Shown: positions 51,649 to 63,483, numbered from the stretch's first letter. The stretch is DNA of 64,000 bases from Shinisaurus crocodilurus (GCA_021292165.1 CM037877.1:126360402-126424401); one strand, 5' to 3'. Numbers and translations are program-made. The notes: generated by a model not told the origin, from the letters alone.

Positions 51649-51957
51649 TACCCAGCATGTGAGAGGGGGAAGCACACATTCACACTCACATGTGAGGGAT
51701 AGTTTCCCTGTGGACTACCCCTAACAATAACTGGAGAGAGAGAAGCTGGTTATATTTCAAAAATACTGGAAATTATCTTCTACCAGAAAGGGAAGGGTGG
51801 AGTCAGGAAAAGACAAGACATAATGGTGAATGGCAATGTTACAAGGCAAATATCGTCTGTGTCTTCTAAAGAAGCAAGAAGTATCAGGGTTCCCCCCCCT
51901 CTGAAAGTGCATATGGCAACTACAAATATTCAGCTGAAGAATGAAAACAATTATGTT

Positions 51958-52278
51958 ACATAGAATCATAGAAAAGTAGAGTTGGAAGGGGCCTACCAGG
52001 CCATCGAGTCCAACTCCCCTCTCAATGGAATCCAGGTCAAAGCATCCCCGACAGATGGCTGTCCAGCTGCACCTTGAATGCCTCCAGAGTGGGAGAGCCC
52101 ACCACCTCCCTAGTTAGTTGATTCCATTGTCTTATTGCTCTGACAGTCAGGAAATTTTTCCTGATGTTTAGGTGGAATCTAGGTTCCTGTAACTTGAGCC
52201 CATTATTCCATGTCCTGCAAACTGGGATGATCGAGAAGAGATCCTGGCCCTCCTCTGTGTGATAACCCTTTAAGTTGT
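51958..52278 (-). mobile_element. CR1 LINE, 3' end only
   Basis: Reverse-oriented, begins CATAGAATCATAGAAAAGTA, through GGGCCTACCAGGCCATCGAG, to CCTCTGTGTGATAACCCTTT. 5'-truncated to about 0.32 kb and inserted about 220 bp upstream of the exon 4 CSE. Confidence 0.92.
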
Positions 52279-52499
52279 CATAACTGACATAAAGAAAATA
52301 TAATAAGTAACTAAGCAGGATTCCAAAAAGTAGCTGAGTTAATGGACCGATATTGAGGTAACTAGAAGAACATAAATGAAACAGTAAAAGAAAGGCAAAT
52401 GGAAGCTAAGAACATTACTTGGAAGTAAAGGTCTATAAGATGACATTTATCGGTATGAGATTATTATAAACATTTGAAATAAAAATATAGAAGGTACTA

Positions 52500-52548
52500 A
52501 TCTGCTTCTCCATTTCAAAATCCAGTCACCAGGGGTCACTGTTGCCTA
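52500..52548 (+). promoter_or_regulatory. CSE-like promoter element of Pcdh exon 4
   Basis: TCTGCTTCTCCATTTCAAAA then TCCAGTCACCAGGGGTCACT and GTTGCCTA. CTCF-like core CACCAGGGGTCACT. It lies 230 bp before the ATG; the second block AGCTCCTCCCTC follows at about 52581 and CCTGTCAGATCCACAATA at about 52611. Same order and spacing as in exons 1 and 3. Confidence 0.72.
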
Positions 52549-52777
52549 TGAAATATTTAAGGAACACTGAAAATTCAGAGCTCCTCCCTCAAACGTGACT
52601 GTAAATTCTACCTGTCAGATCCACAATAGAAACATCAGATGCATCACCACAGGAACAGATTCAGCCAGTTTCGCAGACAGCAGCTCGGATGAGCTCCTTG
52701 GACTCTGCTCTTCACTACTTTAAAGAAAGGGATTTATCTGTGTATGAAAAAACAAGACACGGCTGCCTGAAGTTGCC

Positions 52778-55135
52778 ATGCTTGCTTGGAAGGCAGGTTC
52801 TGTAAAGAGGCAGCTGCTGCAGCTGGTTCTGCTCCACACAGCCTGGGAAATGGGGAGTGGCCAGCTCCATTATTCTGTGCCGGAGGAATCCCAGCATGGC
52901 ACCTTCGTGGGCCGCATCGCCCAGGATCTGGGTCTGGAAGTGAGTGAGTTGGTTTCTCGAATGTTCCGGATGGTGTCCAAAGAACAGGGGGACTATTTTG
53001 AGGTAAATGTACAGAATGGGATTTTGTTTGTGAATTCCCGGATAGACCGGGAGGAGCTGTGTGCCAACACTGCTGTGTGCATTGTTCACCTTGAGGTGCT
53101 TTTAGACAAACCCCTGAGAGTTTTCCATGTGGAAGTGGAGATTTCTGACATAAATGACAATGCCCCCATTTTCCCTGTCACAGAGAAGCAATTTACTATT
53201 GCAGAGTCCAGCATTCGTGAGTCACGTTTTCCTCTAGAGGGAGCCTCTGATATGGACATCGCTGCAAACTCTCAGCTCAAGTACAAACTTAGCCCAAATC
53301 TACATTTCCATCTAGAGGTAATAGAGAATCATGAACACAGTGCGTCTTTATTTCTTGTTTTAAATAAATATCTTGATAGAGAAGAATGTGCTGTTCACCA
53401 TATATTACTCACAGCCACTGATGGAGGCCAACCTCAACTCACTGGCACAGTCCAGGTGATGATCAAAGTGCTAGATGCAAACGATAACCCTCCTGTATTT
53501 AACCAGTCAGTTTATAAAGTCCAATTATTAGAAAACTCAGATAATGGGTTATTAGTAATGAAGATAAATGCTACAGATTTAGATGAGGGAACAAATAAGG
53601 AAATTACATACACATCAAGCACAAATGGAGAAGAAAAGTTTATCCTTGATCAAAGGACTGGTGAGATACGTGTGAAAGGAAATGTGGATTTTGAAGACAG
53701 AAATTTTTATGAAATACAAGTTGAGGCAAGAGACAAGGGGAGTCCTCCATTATCAGGACACTGCAAAGTTTTGATTGAGGTTCTGGATCTAAATGACAAC
53801 GTCCCTGAAATTTCAGTGATGTCTCTGTTGATACCTGTTCCAGAGGACTCCCCACTGGGGATGGTGCTGGCCCTTATCAGCATCTCAGACAGAGACACTG
53901 GTGCCAATGGAGAAGTGAGCAGTTCCCTGTGGCCACCTGGGATTCCCTACAAGCTAGTGCCCACTGTCAAGAATTACTATTCATTGGTGCTAGCTGAGCT
54001 CCTGGATCGGGAACAATTTGCTGAGCATAAGCTGGTAGTGACAGCACAAGACCAAGGGACCCCGTCACTGTCAGCCAGCAGCATCCTGGTGGTACCAATC
54101 AGTGATGTGAATGACAATGCACCTGCTTTTGTACAGCCCTCCTACACAGTCTTTGTGAAGGAGAACAACCCACCTGGTGCTCACATCTTCACGGTTTCTG
54201 CCTCAGACCCAGATGTGGCTGAAAATGCTCTGGTCAGCTACTGGATAGATGAGAAGCTCTGGCCCCTGTCAAGCTACATCTCTGTGCACTCAGAGAGTGG
54301 GAAGCTCTATGCTTTGCAGCCCTTGGACTATGAGGAGCTGAAGCTGCTGGAGTTCCAAGTGAGGGCAAAGGATGCTGGGCTTCCCTCCTTGTGTGGTAAT
54401 GTGACGGTGCAAGTCTTTGTGGTGGATGAGAATGACAACACACCTTCAGTGCCTGGGCTAGAGGAGATTCCCATCTTTCTGGTAGTCCCTGTGGCTGCTG
54501 GACATGTGGTGGGCAAGATCCGTGCCATGGATGCTGACTCAGGATACAATGCATGGCTGCGCTATGAGATGGATGAGGCAACCAAGGGCCCTTGGCGGGT
54601 TGGACTATACAGTGGGGAGATCAGTACCACACGTGCCCTGGATGATGCAGAGGGCAGTAATGGCCAGAGACTGCTGGTTCTAGTGAAGGACCATGGCAAG
54701 CCAGCACTGTCATCTACAGCTACTTTCAGTGTGTCACTTGTGGTGAATTCCCAGGCTGTCCATGGAGATGCTCACCTTTCCAGGATAGGAGGGAATCCAA
54801 AGCCACTGATGGACACTGTCAGTGTGTATTTGATCATTGCGATCTGCTCAGTGTCCAGTTTGTTCCTGCTGTTGATCATAGTGTACATGGCCCTGCGATG
54901 CCACTGCCCGGCAAAGGAGTCAGTGGTGTATGGTCCCGGCACAGCCACATTGGTTTGTGCTAGCGAAGTGGGCAGTTGGTCATATTCAAATCGCCACAGC
55001 CACATCCTGGCAGGTGTGAGTGGAGAGGCTGGTGCCAAGAGTGACCTCATGGTTTTCAGCCCCAATATTCCTGCCTGTGTGGACAATGGGGAAATGGGAA
55101 TTGTGAAGGAGCCAGTTCCAAATTTATCTGGGCAG
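52778..55135 (+). CDS. PCDHA: Protocadherin alpha variable exon 4
   Basis: A fourth PCDHA variable exon, 786 residues to the donor. The start MLAWKAGSVKRQLLQLVLLH is directly followed by the signal core, so the start is well supported. EC1 begins [10 protein letters not shown]. Linkers are at residues 124 (DINDNAPIF), 233 (DANDNPPVF), 337 (DLNDNVPEI), 443 (DVNDNAPAF) and 550 (DENDNTPSV). The helix is at about 684-708 ([20 protein letters not shown]). The tail has [18 protein letters not shown] and [12 protein letters not shown] and ends NLSGQ. The donor CAG|GTGAGT is canonical, phase 0; read-through would add only VSLIL. EC2 (REQ-free, DIAANSQLKYKLSPNLHFH...) and EC3 (shorter by about four residues) are distinct from the other exons. 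In the Pcdh system it would form cis dimers and homophilic trans contacts at neuronal membranes. Confidence 0.95.
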
Positions 55136-55631
55136 GTGAGTTTGATATTATAATCCTTGAAACAGTTGTTCTGCTTTGGCATGTGTTGACATAATTTGGT
55201 ATCTGTTTATTCCTTAATCTGTTTATTCTAAAAAGATGTTTTTGATCATGCTCTTTGGTAGACCTTTAGTGTGGATATTGCAGAGGTCATGATGGTGCTG
55301 TACCATTCTTATTTGATAAGTGAACTGACTATCAAAATAAAGCCATTGGTTGAGAGCAGCTATCCTTTGATGGTGTTGAGTATGTGAATAGATTTACTAA
55401 CTACCGTAGTTTTTCTAGAAAGCGTGAAGGAAGCCAGGGTATATATTGGAATAGCCTTGAAATATGTTTCTCTTGCTCTGTGAAGTATTTGAACAAGTAT
55501 TTTGAGCATTTAAAACTAGATTTTGGCTTTTGAATTAAAATTAATAATAGTGGTAATTTCTGTTTTTCAGTGAGATAGGCTCAAGTTTCCGTCAGTATCC
55601 CACATTATCAGTGCATGTGTATGTGTTAGCT
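55136..55631. other. Intron start downstream of exon 4
   Basis: No feature recognised. Would be intronic in spliced PCDHA transcripts. Confidence 0.5.
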
Positions 55632-55767
55632 CCGGGCTCTCAAACTTTGGGTCTGCAGATGTTGCTGGACTACAGATCCCAGAATCCCTTGCCATTAGCC
55701 ATGCTGGCTGGATATGCTGGGAGCTGTAGGCCAGCAACATCTGGGGACCCAAGGTTGGAGAGCCCTG
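55632..55767. mobile_element. Palindromic hAT-like MITE, diverged copy
   Basis: CCGGGCTCTCAAACTTTGGG, AGATGTTGCTGGACTACAGA mirrored by AGCTGTAGGCCAGCAACATC and ACCCAAGGTTGGAGAGCCCT. Same family as 35259-35393. Confidence 0.75.
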
Positions 55768-56721
55768 TCAGCTGGTTTGTTTGTTTGCTTGTTTTGGTAT
55801 GGTGTGGTGTGTGTTTTACCTTGGTGTATGTGTGGTGTGTTTTGCCTGGGTTTTTTGGTGTGGGTGTGAGGTGTAGATGGATGTTTTTCCTGCGTGTTTC
55901 TCTGAGCATCAGCAGCTTGTCTTCTGTGAAATGGGGAATGTTGTATTTCGTGATTTGGCATTTGGGGCTCAGACACCACCTCTGCCTTGTACTTTCTTGT
56001 CAGTTTCTTGTCCAAGTTACTTGTCCCTGAGTCTTATCAGTTTGCCTTCTGTGAAATGGGTGTTGGAACAGAAAACTGGTTTCCAATCCGTGGTTTTGTA
56101 TTTTGGAACTCAGACCCCACCTTTGCCTTGTGCTTGTTCTTGTTCTTGAGCAAGTTGCTTTTAATTTAGCCTTACCAATTTGCCTTCTGGGATATGGGTG
56201 TTTTGTTACTGGCCAGGCCAACCATGGCAGCAATTTTGTGAGAGTGTTCATGACACTCTCAAAATTCCAAATGTACCCACCACTGGCCCAAAAATGTTTG
56301 GGACCCCTGATTAGGAAGTACTTTAAACATACTCTTGAAAGAGTAGGCTAATACAAGAAAGGACATTTTTTCGAGTGCCATCCTGGTAATGAGAGTACAG
56401 AATCCACTGCAATGAAGCATTTGTTGATTTGATTATTACAATGATATTAATGGTATTATGTTCCTGCTATTCACAGTTCAAATATGTAATCATGATTTTT
56501 GTAAAGGGCACACTATGGACATGGTTTAATGTAATGGGAAGGCATGGTTGACTTTTGGTAACATGTGGATAACATCAAGTACCTCCAATTATTCTGGATA
56601 ATAATCAAATCAAAGGATAAACGGCTTAAATGATTTAGGGTGCAACAAGCCTATGGACTGCACCCTCGCTGCTCAGAAGCCCCCAAACTCAGAGGCTTCC
56701 AAGATTCCTATGCCCTGCTGG
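55768..56721. other. Intergenic/intronic, no gene recognised
   Basis: A TG-rich stretch at 55780-55880 and a roughly duplicated segment (CTTCTGTGAAATGGG ... TTGGGGCTCAGACACCACCT at 55920-55980 against 56050-56120), each about 125 bp apart. This is an old imperfect tandem repeat. No coding evidence. Confidence 0.45.
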
Positions 56722-58215
56722 CCTGAATAACTGAAACTCATCCAAACAATATTGACAACAATAGTGACCAATGGAACAGGAGGTATTTTATGAAGCCAGT
56801 GGAGCAGGAGAAGCAGCAGAGGCAATCTTTGCCTCTCCATCCTCCAATCTCCTGTATTTTCTTCAGATGGGCTTTTCAGCCCATCTACCAAGGGCATTTT
56901 GCAAGGGGAGGGAAGGAGGCTGGAGGAGGCTCAAGGTAAATCGTATCCTGGCCTCTCCAGTCTCCTCTCCTTCCCGCCTGGAACTCCCACTGGAACGCCC
57001 TCTTTCCCCCCTTTCCGAGGTTGATTTCCCGACCTTGGAGATGCAGCCAGAATGGTTTTCTCCTCACTAGCTGCAAGGGGTCGTGGTCTGGTCTCCGATC
57101 TCCAACTCCCCCTTCTGAGGTCAGAGTGCTGTCTCTGATCTCAAAAGGGGTTTTCTGAGCCATCTGATGGTCCCTGGGATGCTTGCCCAGGGATCATAGG
57201 ATTGTTCTCTTGCATTATTTTGTTTCTTATGTGTGTTTTTTGCTTATTCAATCGTTGGTTAGTGTCATTGTTGAAATCACTATAATATATTGAAAAGTTC
57301 AAAAGGTGCAGTAGTGGTTGCTAAACCATGGTTTCCTTGCGGCTAATAACCTGGAGTAAGTGATCAGTAAGTACCTCTTCCATTGCATGTACACTCTTCT
57401 TGTGGCACATTGTACAGTAGTCTGCAATCTGTTCAATGAGTTCTGGAAGGGATTGTACTCCCCCAGAAGCACCAGGTCAGTAGCTTGTGAGTGTTTGTTG
57501 ATCCTATACTGTCCATGGATCTTCAGGTGGCAGTGGCTTGTAAAGAGTGAGCCAGCTGTGACCCTTCCTGAGTCAGTCAGATTTGGCAGCAGTTATCCAT
57601 GCCTTGGTTACATCACATTTAAGCTACTGCAATGCGCTCTACTTGGGGCTACCTCTGAAAAGTATCTGGAAGCTTCAATTGGTGCAAACTGTGGCAGCTA
57701 GGCTGCTAACCGGTGCATGGTATTGGGGCCATATTATACCTGTCCTGAAAGACCTGCACTTGTTGCCAATTGCTTTCTGGGTGCAAGTCAGAGTGTTGCT
57801 TTTAACCTTTAAACCCCTAAATGGCTTAGGCCTGGCTATATAAGGGACCACCTGTCTCATTATGAATCTGCCCAGGTATTAAGATCCACAGGAGTGGCCT
57901 TCTTGAGGACACCATTATCCGCAGAGGCCTGTTTGTCGGGCACATGTGAAAGGGCTTTTTCCTGTGTTGCTCCCAAACTGTGGAATGCACTCCCTCAAGA
58001 ACTACAATTCTGTTTCATGTATGTGGATTTTCAGACAGATCAGATGGAACCCCCAACAAGCTATGGTGACATTTTTTTTTCTAGGCACTTCAAGAAAAAC
58101 AACAACACCCTTGCTAGCATTGATTTGGCTGCCATGTTGGAGTCAATAAAATACCTCCTGTTCCATTGGTCAATATTGTTGTCAATATTATTTGGATGAG
58201 TTTCAGTTATTACAG
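56722..58215. mobile_element. Element bounded by 70-bp inverted repeats, with L2 inside
   Basis: The left arm 56722-56791 (CCTGAATAACTGAAACTCAT, CCAAACAATATTGACAACAA ...) and right arm 58146-58215 are reverse complements with about five differences. Between them are a GC-richer segment (56800-57215) and an L2 fragment. Either a 1.5-kb non-autonomous DNA transposon or a palindromic MITE later invaded by other DNA. Confidence 0.75.
57395..58140 (+). mobile_element. L2 LINE reverse transcriptase, C-terminal remnant
   Basis: Encodes IHALVTSHLSYCNALYLGLP, WKLQLVQTVAARLLTGAW and ITPVLKDLHLLPIAF-like blocks, then VLLLTFKPLNGLG and, after a frameshift, GTCERAFSCVAPKLWNALPQ. These are hallmark L2 C-terminal motifs. 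Stops are present, so inactive. Confidence 0.85.
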
Positions 58216-58714
58216 TGGATGCTGACTAGTTACTTTGACTAGTTACTTGGTGTAGTCAAAAAACAGGAGAGAAGATATTCTCATGTGCCTGAAAATGCTT
58301 TAATAAGTCTGATGCATTTCAGAAAGATATTTCCTTCTTCAGGAGCTGTACATAAAATTTGATTGTAAAACATTATTGACATTTTAAAACCATACTAAAA
58401 TCTGTAAGACTATATATAACCATGAACATTTTTTTATATTAAATATACATTCTTATTTTTTAATCCACCTACTGGCATATACAAATACCTCACCCAAATG
58501 CTATTCACCCAAAGGCTTCTCATCAGTAAAACTGCTTACAAATCTATCAAAGTTAAATTTAATACAAATCAACTCCCTTGGCTATTAAAACAAAACATTT
58601 TTTTTGTTTTCTACAAAAACATTTTCACCAATTATTTATATCCTCTTATCCACTCTTTTCTTTACAATAATTACTTGAATCGTAATTCTTGAATATTTTT
58701 AATTAATTAATTAA
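58216..58714. other. Intergenic/intronic, AT-rich
   Basis: No gene or repeat recognised; ends in (AATT)n that begins the next L2 element. Confidence 0.45.
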
Positions 58715-60230
58715 TTTGTTACATTTCTGCCACATCTTTCCACCAAGTGGTGCATAAGGAGGCTAACAGCAATAAAATATGAAGAGAAAAACAAAATAAA
58801 CAATCAAAGACAGGCAGGTATCAATAAAATTGATAAAACTGATAAAAACAACAGCCAGTTGAACAAACTCTATTATTTTCAGTAGCCATATAGTCAGCTT
58901 ATAAGGCCAAAGGCCTCTCTGGAGAAAATGTTTTTGTTCTTACCTGCTGGTGAAAGATCATCAGATAAGGGGCTAGATGGGCCTCCTTTGGTAAGGTGTT
59001 CCAGAGCTTGGGAGCAGCCACTGAGGCCCTCTCTCAGGTTCTCACTAAATACGCTTCACATGTTGGTGGGACAGAAAGAAGGGCCTTTCCCGAAAATCTT
59101 TTTAAAACATGGTGGGCAGGCTCATAATGACCTTCCCAGAGAGGCTTGCCTGGCACCTACACTGCACTCTTTTCGGTGCCAGGTGAAGACCTTTTTAGTA
59201 TCCCAGGCATTTTAATTTTTCTGTTTCTGTTTTAAATCTGGTATTGTATTTTATATCTTTGCATTGCACCTAGGTTCTATTTGGTTATTATTTTTATTTG
59301 TATACTGTAGTTCTAAACTTTTAAATTTTTATATTGTATTTTATATATTTTATATACAATATTTTATATTGTATTTTATCATCTTGTATTTTACTGTTTT
59401 AATTGTTGTGATCTGCCCAAAGAGCTTTGGCTATAGAAATGTAAATAAACAAACAAGGGATACCCAGTCCCAAATTATGTAAGGCTTTCTAGGTACAACA
59501 GCACTTCGAATTGTGCCTGGGAGTGGACCAGTGACGCTGTGATAGCATGGTAGTCCCATGTTTCCTGTAACTGGCTCCAGTCAATAGTCTGGCTGCAGCA
59601 TTCTGAACCAGCTGAAGTTTCCAAAGTGTCTTCCAAGGCAGACCCACATAGAACATATTACAGTAGTCAAAATGAGATGTAGCTAAGTATAAGTCACCAT
59701 GGCCAGATCCGAAATGTCCAGGAATGGGTGCTTTGGGCACACTAGCCTTAGCTGTGCAAAAGTGCTCCTTGCCATCACCAAAAGCTGGGTATTCAGGTTC
59801 AGGACCAAATCCAGGAGTGCAACTTAACAAACGGAGAACTTGAGTCTTCAATGAAGATGCAACCCCATCCAAGTCAGATCGACCCCCTCTTCCATGATCT
59901 GCCTTTCAATTGACCGGGTGCATCTCTGTCTTGTCTGTTCTTCCTCATCCAGTCCATTACTGATGTCAGACACTGATTCAGAAATTGGACAGCTTTCTTG
60001 AATTTGGATGGAAAGGAGAGGTAGAGTTGGTGTCATCTGCATATTGATGACACTTAACCTCAAAACCACAGATGACCTCATATATTAGTTTCATGTAGCA
60101 TATGGGACAAGAAGTTGGAACCCTGAGGAACACCATAGTCCAGTGGCCAAGGCATCAAACAGGAGTCCCCCAGCACTACCTTCTGGAACCATCACCCCAA
60201 GAAAAATGGAAACCACTATAAAGCAGGGCC
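58715..60230 (-). mobile_element. L2-type LINE, reverse, split by another L2 end
   Basis: Starts at the left with (TTAA)n and ATTTCTGCCACATCTTTCC. It runs through CCTTTGGTAAGGTGTTCCAG and AGGGCCTTTCCCGAAAATCT, is interrupted, and resumes as TACCCAGTCCCAAATTATGT and GCACTTCGAATTGTGCCTGG. Minus-strand HFDYCNMFYVGLPWKTLWKL and QLVQNAAARLLTGASYRKH confirm L2-type reverse transcriptase. The segment to about 60230 (GTCATCTGCATATTGATGAC, GGAACCCTGAGGAACACC) belongs to the same family. Confidence 0.7.
59100..59457 (+). mobile_element. L2-type LINE 3' end nested in the reverse L2
   Basis: GAGAGGCTTGCCTGGCACCT, TCGGTGCCAGGTGAAGACCT, TTGTGATCTGCCCAAAGAGC and TTTGGCTATAGAAATGTAAA with an AAC tail. Forward orientation; removal would rejoin the flanking reverse L2. 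Confidence 0.7.
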
Positions 60231-60234
60231 CAAA

Positions 60235-61927
60235 CAGATATTACTTTAAATCCATGTCTAGCATTTTCCCATTTTTACTTTAGAGTAGGTTTGAGACCCT
60301 ATCAACAAATTGAAAGCTAACAAATTACGGGGTCCAGGTGGCATCCATCCTGGAGTTCTTGAAGAACTCAAATGTGAAATTGCTGATCTTCTAACAAAAA
60401 TAAGTAACATGTCTATAAGATCAGCCTCTGTCTCAGAGAACTGGACAATGGCAAATGTAACACCAATTTTTAAAAAAGGGATCCAGGGTAATTACAGACC
60501 AGTTGGCTTAACTTCTGTTCTGGGTAAATTGGTGGAAAGCATTATTTAAGATAAAATTAGTAAGCATATAGAAGGACAAGTTCTAATGAAAAAGAATAAA
60601 CATGGCTTCCACAAAAGTATGTCCTGTCTCACTAACTTTTAAGAGACATTACTTACTTGGGCTTCCAAAGGGCTGTTGGCAAAGTCTCTCATCAAAGGCT
60701 CCTGAGCAAACATAGCAATCATGGAATAAGAGGAGAGATCTTCTTATGGATCGAAAGAACAGAAAGCAGAGAGTAGGAATAAATGGTCAGTTCCCTCAAT
60801 GGAGGGATGTAACCAGTGTCCCACAAGGCTAGAACCGGTGCTTATAAACTTGTCCATAAATGTCCTGGAAGTAGGAGTGAACAGTGAAGTGTCCAAGTTT
60901 ACTGATGACACCAAATTATTTGGGATGAGCAAAACAAGAAGGGATTGCAAAGAGCTCCAAAAGGATCTCTCCAAACTGGGAGAATGGGCATTAAAATGGC
61001 AAATGTAGTTCAATGTAAGAAAGTGTAAGCTGATATGCACATTCGGGCAAAAAAATCCCAGCTTCACATATATGCTGACGGAATCTGAGCTGGCAGTGAC
61101 TGATGAAGAAAGAGATCTTGGGGTTGTGGTGGATAGCTTGATGAAAATGTCGACCCAAGGTGTGGCTGCTGTGAAAAAGGCAAATTCTGTGTTGGGCATA
61201 ATTAGGGAAGGAATTGAAAATAAAACTGCCAATATCACGCTGCCCTTATACAAATCTATGGTGTAAGCACACTTGGAATACTGTATACAATTCTGGTTAT
61301 CACACTTGCAAAAAGATATTGTAGAGTTGGAAAAGGACAACCAAAATGATCAAGGGAGTCCCTATGAGGAAAAAGGTCAAACATCTGAGACTTTTTAGCT
61401 TAGAAAAAAGGTGAGTATAGGGAGACATGACAGAGGTGTGCAAAATGATGCATGGTGTGGAGAAAGTGGGCAGGGAGATGCTTTTCTCCCTCTCTCATAA
61501 TCCTAGAAACCAGGGCCCTCCCAGGAAGCTGATTGGCGGGAGGGTCAGGGCAGATGGAATTTGTTGCCACAAGATGTAGTGGTGGCCACCAACTTGGTGG
61601 ATGGCTTTAAAGATGGAATAGACAAATTCATGGCTTTATATTACCTCCAGTATCACTGGCAGTATGCTTCTTCATAGCAGTTGCTGGAGAACACGAGTGG
61701 GAGTTCTCATGTCATACTTGTGGGCTTCCCACAGGAGGTAGTTGGCCACTGTGAACAGAATACTGGACTAGGTGGACCTTTGTTCTGATCCAGCATGACT
61801 TTTCTTATAAGACCCTAGTATGGGGGTAGGAGGGCTTCTAAGATCCTGATTGGGGCCCCTCTCCCTACTCTAGAGTAAAAATGGGGGAAAGATGTAGCTG
61901 TTACATATGGATTTAAAGTAATGTCTG
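60235..61927. mobile_element. Foldback MITE opened by a CR1-like LINE
   Basis: Left arm CAGATATTACTTTAAATCCA ... TTTTTACTTTAGAGTAGG (60235-60302); right arm (complement) CAGACATTACTTTAAATCCA ... TTTTTACTCTAGAGTAGG (61808-61927). The arms enclose a 1.5-kb LINE. GGCCC occurs on both outer sides and might be a target duplication. Confidence 0.65.
60303..61807 (+). mobile_element. CR1/L3-like LINE, degraded
   Basis: Frames encode RGPGGIHPGVLEELKCEIAD, MANVTPIFKKG and NYRPVGLTSVLGKLVESII. Further on are VSKFTDDTKLFG (motif C, TDD for ADD), LSKLGEWALKWQM, DEERDLGVVVDSLMKMS and KKANSVLGIIREGIENK. It lacks the octamer 3' end of the younger CR1 copies and ends GACTAGGTGGACCTTTGTTC, TGATCCAGCATGACTTTTCT. 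Older than the other CR1 elements. Confidence 0.8.
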
Positions 61928-61966
61928 TGTTGGCCCTCCGTTTGTCCCAATTCCATTGCAGTCAGG

Positions 61967-62434
61967 TTGTCTAGAAATATACCATGTTTGTGATGGAAAC
62001 TGTAATACTGCCTGCTTAAATCAACGAGGTAATATAACCACCAGTTACAGTGGGAGGAAAGGGTTAATTGAACAATCCCCCAGGTGCATGTTTTCTAACC
62101 CTTCTTCCCTACTTCTGGCCTCTCTGTGGCCAGCTCTCTCTCTCCCTCTCTCTCTCTCTCCCTCCCTCTCTCTCCAACCTGATGGATGCACGGTCTGAGC
62201 TGGCTTCCAGCCAGTGATCTCCTATGAATAAACGGACTTTAAGTAAAACTAATAAATATCTTTATTAGTTTTAAACCTTGTTTGGACAATCCATTTCCTT
62301 TTAAGAGCCTTTTAGCAAGGGTTTAGCAACCCACGTGGTGATAACCAGTTTCAATAACCAGGCTGCGCATAAGGGGGGGAAACTCTGCTTCGTCCTACTA
62401 ACCAGTGTAGGACCGACTGTGGCGTAACCCCACA
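61967..62434 (+). mobile_element. LTR-like sequence (uncertain)
   Basis: An AATAAA signal at 62227 followed by about 200 bp ending GACTGTGGCGTAACCCCACA could be the R-U5 end of a retroviral-type LTR. A candidate TG start is at 61967. No TATA box, second LTR or target duplication was found. Confidence 0.3.
62125..62176 (+). repeat. (TC)n microsatellite
   Basis: CTCTCTCTCTCCCTCTCTCT and similar, inside the LTR-like sequence. Confidence 0.9.
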
Positions 62435-62484
62435 ATTCAATTCCCTGGTGTATGTCTGCTTTAATATATTTTGTGAATATAGAA

Positions 62485-63124
62485 TGTTGAACTGACTGAG
62501 TGGGTGTGGTTTGTGATGTCTTAGAAAGGGTGGGGGAGGAGTATATAAGGAGTGTTTGAGTGATGTCAGAGTTAGTTAAGGCAGTTAGTCGAGTTGAGGG
62601 AGTTTAAGGAGTTGAGTGTGTTATGGGAGAGTGTTTGGAGTGTGGGGAGAGTTGGGAGTTGGGGAGTTAGGTTAGTTGGATTATTTGTGTCTTGTCAGGA
62701 GTTTTGAGTGAAATCTGTGCTTGTATGAGGAGTGAAAGTATTTAGAATTATAGGGACTTAATTACAAAGTGTTTGGGGTAGGCAGGTTTAAAGTTATTTT
62801 CTAGAACTAAGATTTTGAGAATTAAAATAAACTTATTTTTATTTTGTTTGCTACCCAAATCCTACATGTCAGCTTGGTGTTATTAACCTGCATTACTTTT
62901 AAATCTACACACACAAACTCTTGTACCCATAGTATCTTAAATCTAAGCTAGATCCTTAATAACCAGTATTAATATTTTCCCTCATTAGTAGGGGAAAGGT
63001 TTCATTTGACCCTCCCCTCAGGTTTTTAAGTGCTGATGCTTAGCCTGAGAAGGGTTTATGTGCCTGGTCCTAAAGTGTAAGGGACCGTGTCGTCGCACCG
63101 ACTCCTTCCCATATCCTCCAACAG
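62485..63124 (+). mobile_element. 5' LTR of a copia-type retrotransposon
   Basis: Begins TGTTGAACTGACTGAG and ends TATCCTCCAACA. A TATA box GAGTATATAAGGAG is at about 62549-62562 and a polyadenylation signal AATTAAAATAAACTT at about 62820. It lies upstream of a copia-type gag. The primer-binding site is not clear (TGGGCCCAGGACC at about 63130 is a candidate). The 3' LTR would be outside the window. Confidence 0.6.
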
Positions 63125-63483
63125 GTGATGGGCCCAGGACCCAGAACTCAGACCCAGAGCAATTAATAGTTTAACCATTATTAATGTGCATGAGTGTTTT
63201 TAGGCAGTAAGTTGAACTGGTATTTTTCGGGCCTTTATTTACTGTTTTTGCTTTTGGACGCGTTGTGGGTTTTTTTTTGTTTTTTTTTGCCTCACCACAT
63301 TATAAGACTATCTAGATTGTTAAGAGTAATTTTTGGGCTGGAAAACTGCATTTTTGTTGAGAATGGAGCCAGGACAAGCCGCTGGCTAAGGAGAGGAGAG
63401 ATCCATTTGCAAAACAAAAGAGCTGTTTTGGACTTAATCCCCTGCCAATCAATCTTCCTCCTCCCTGCAAGCAAAGAGAAGTA

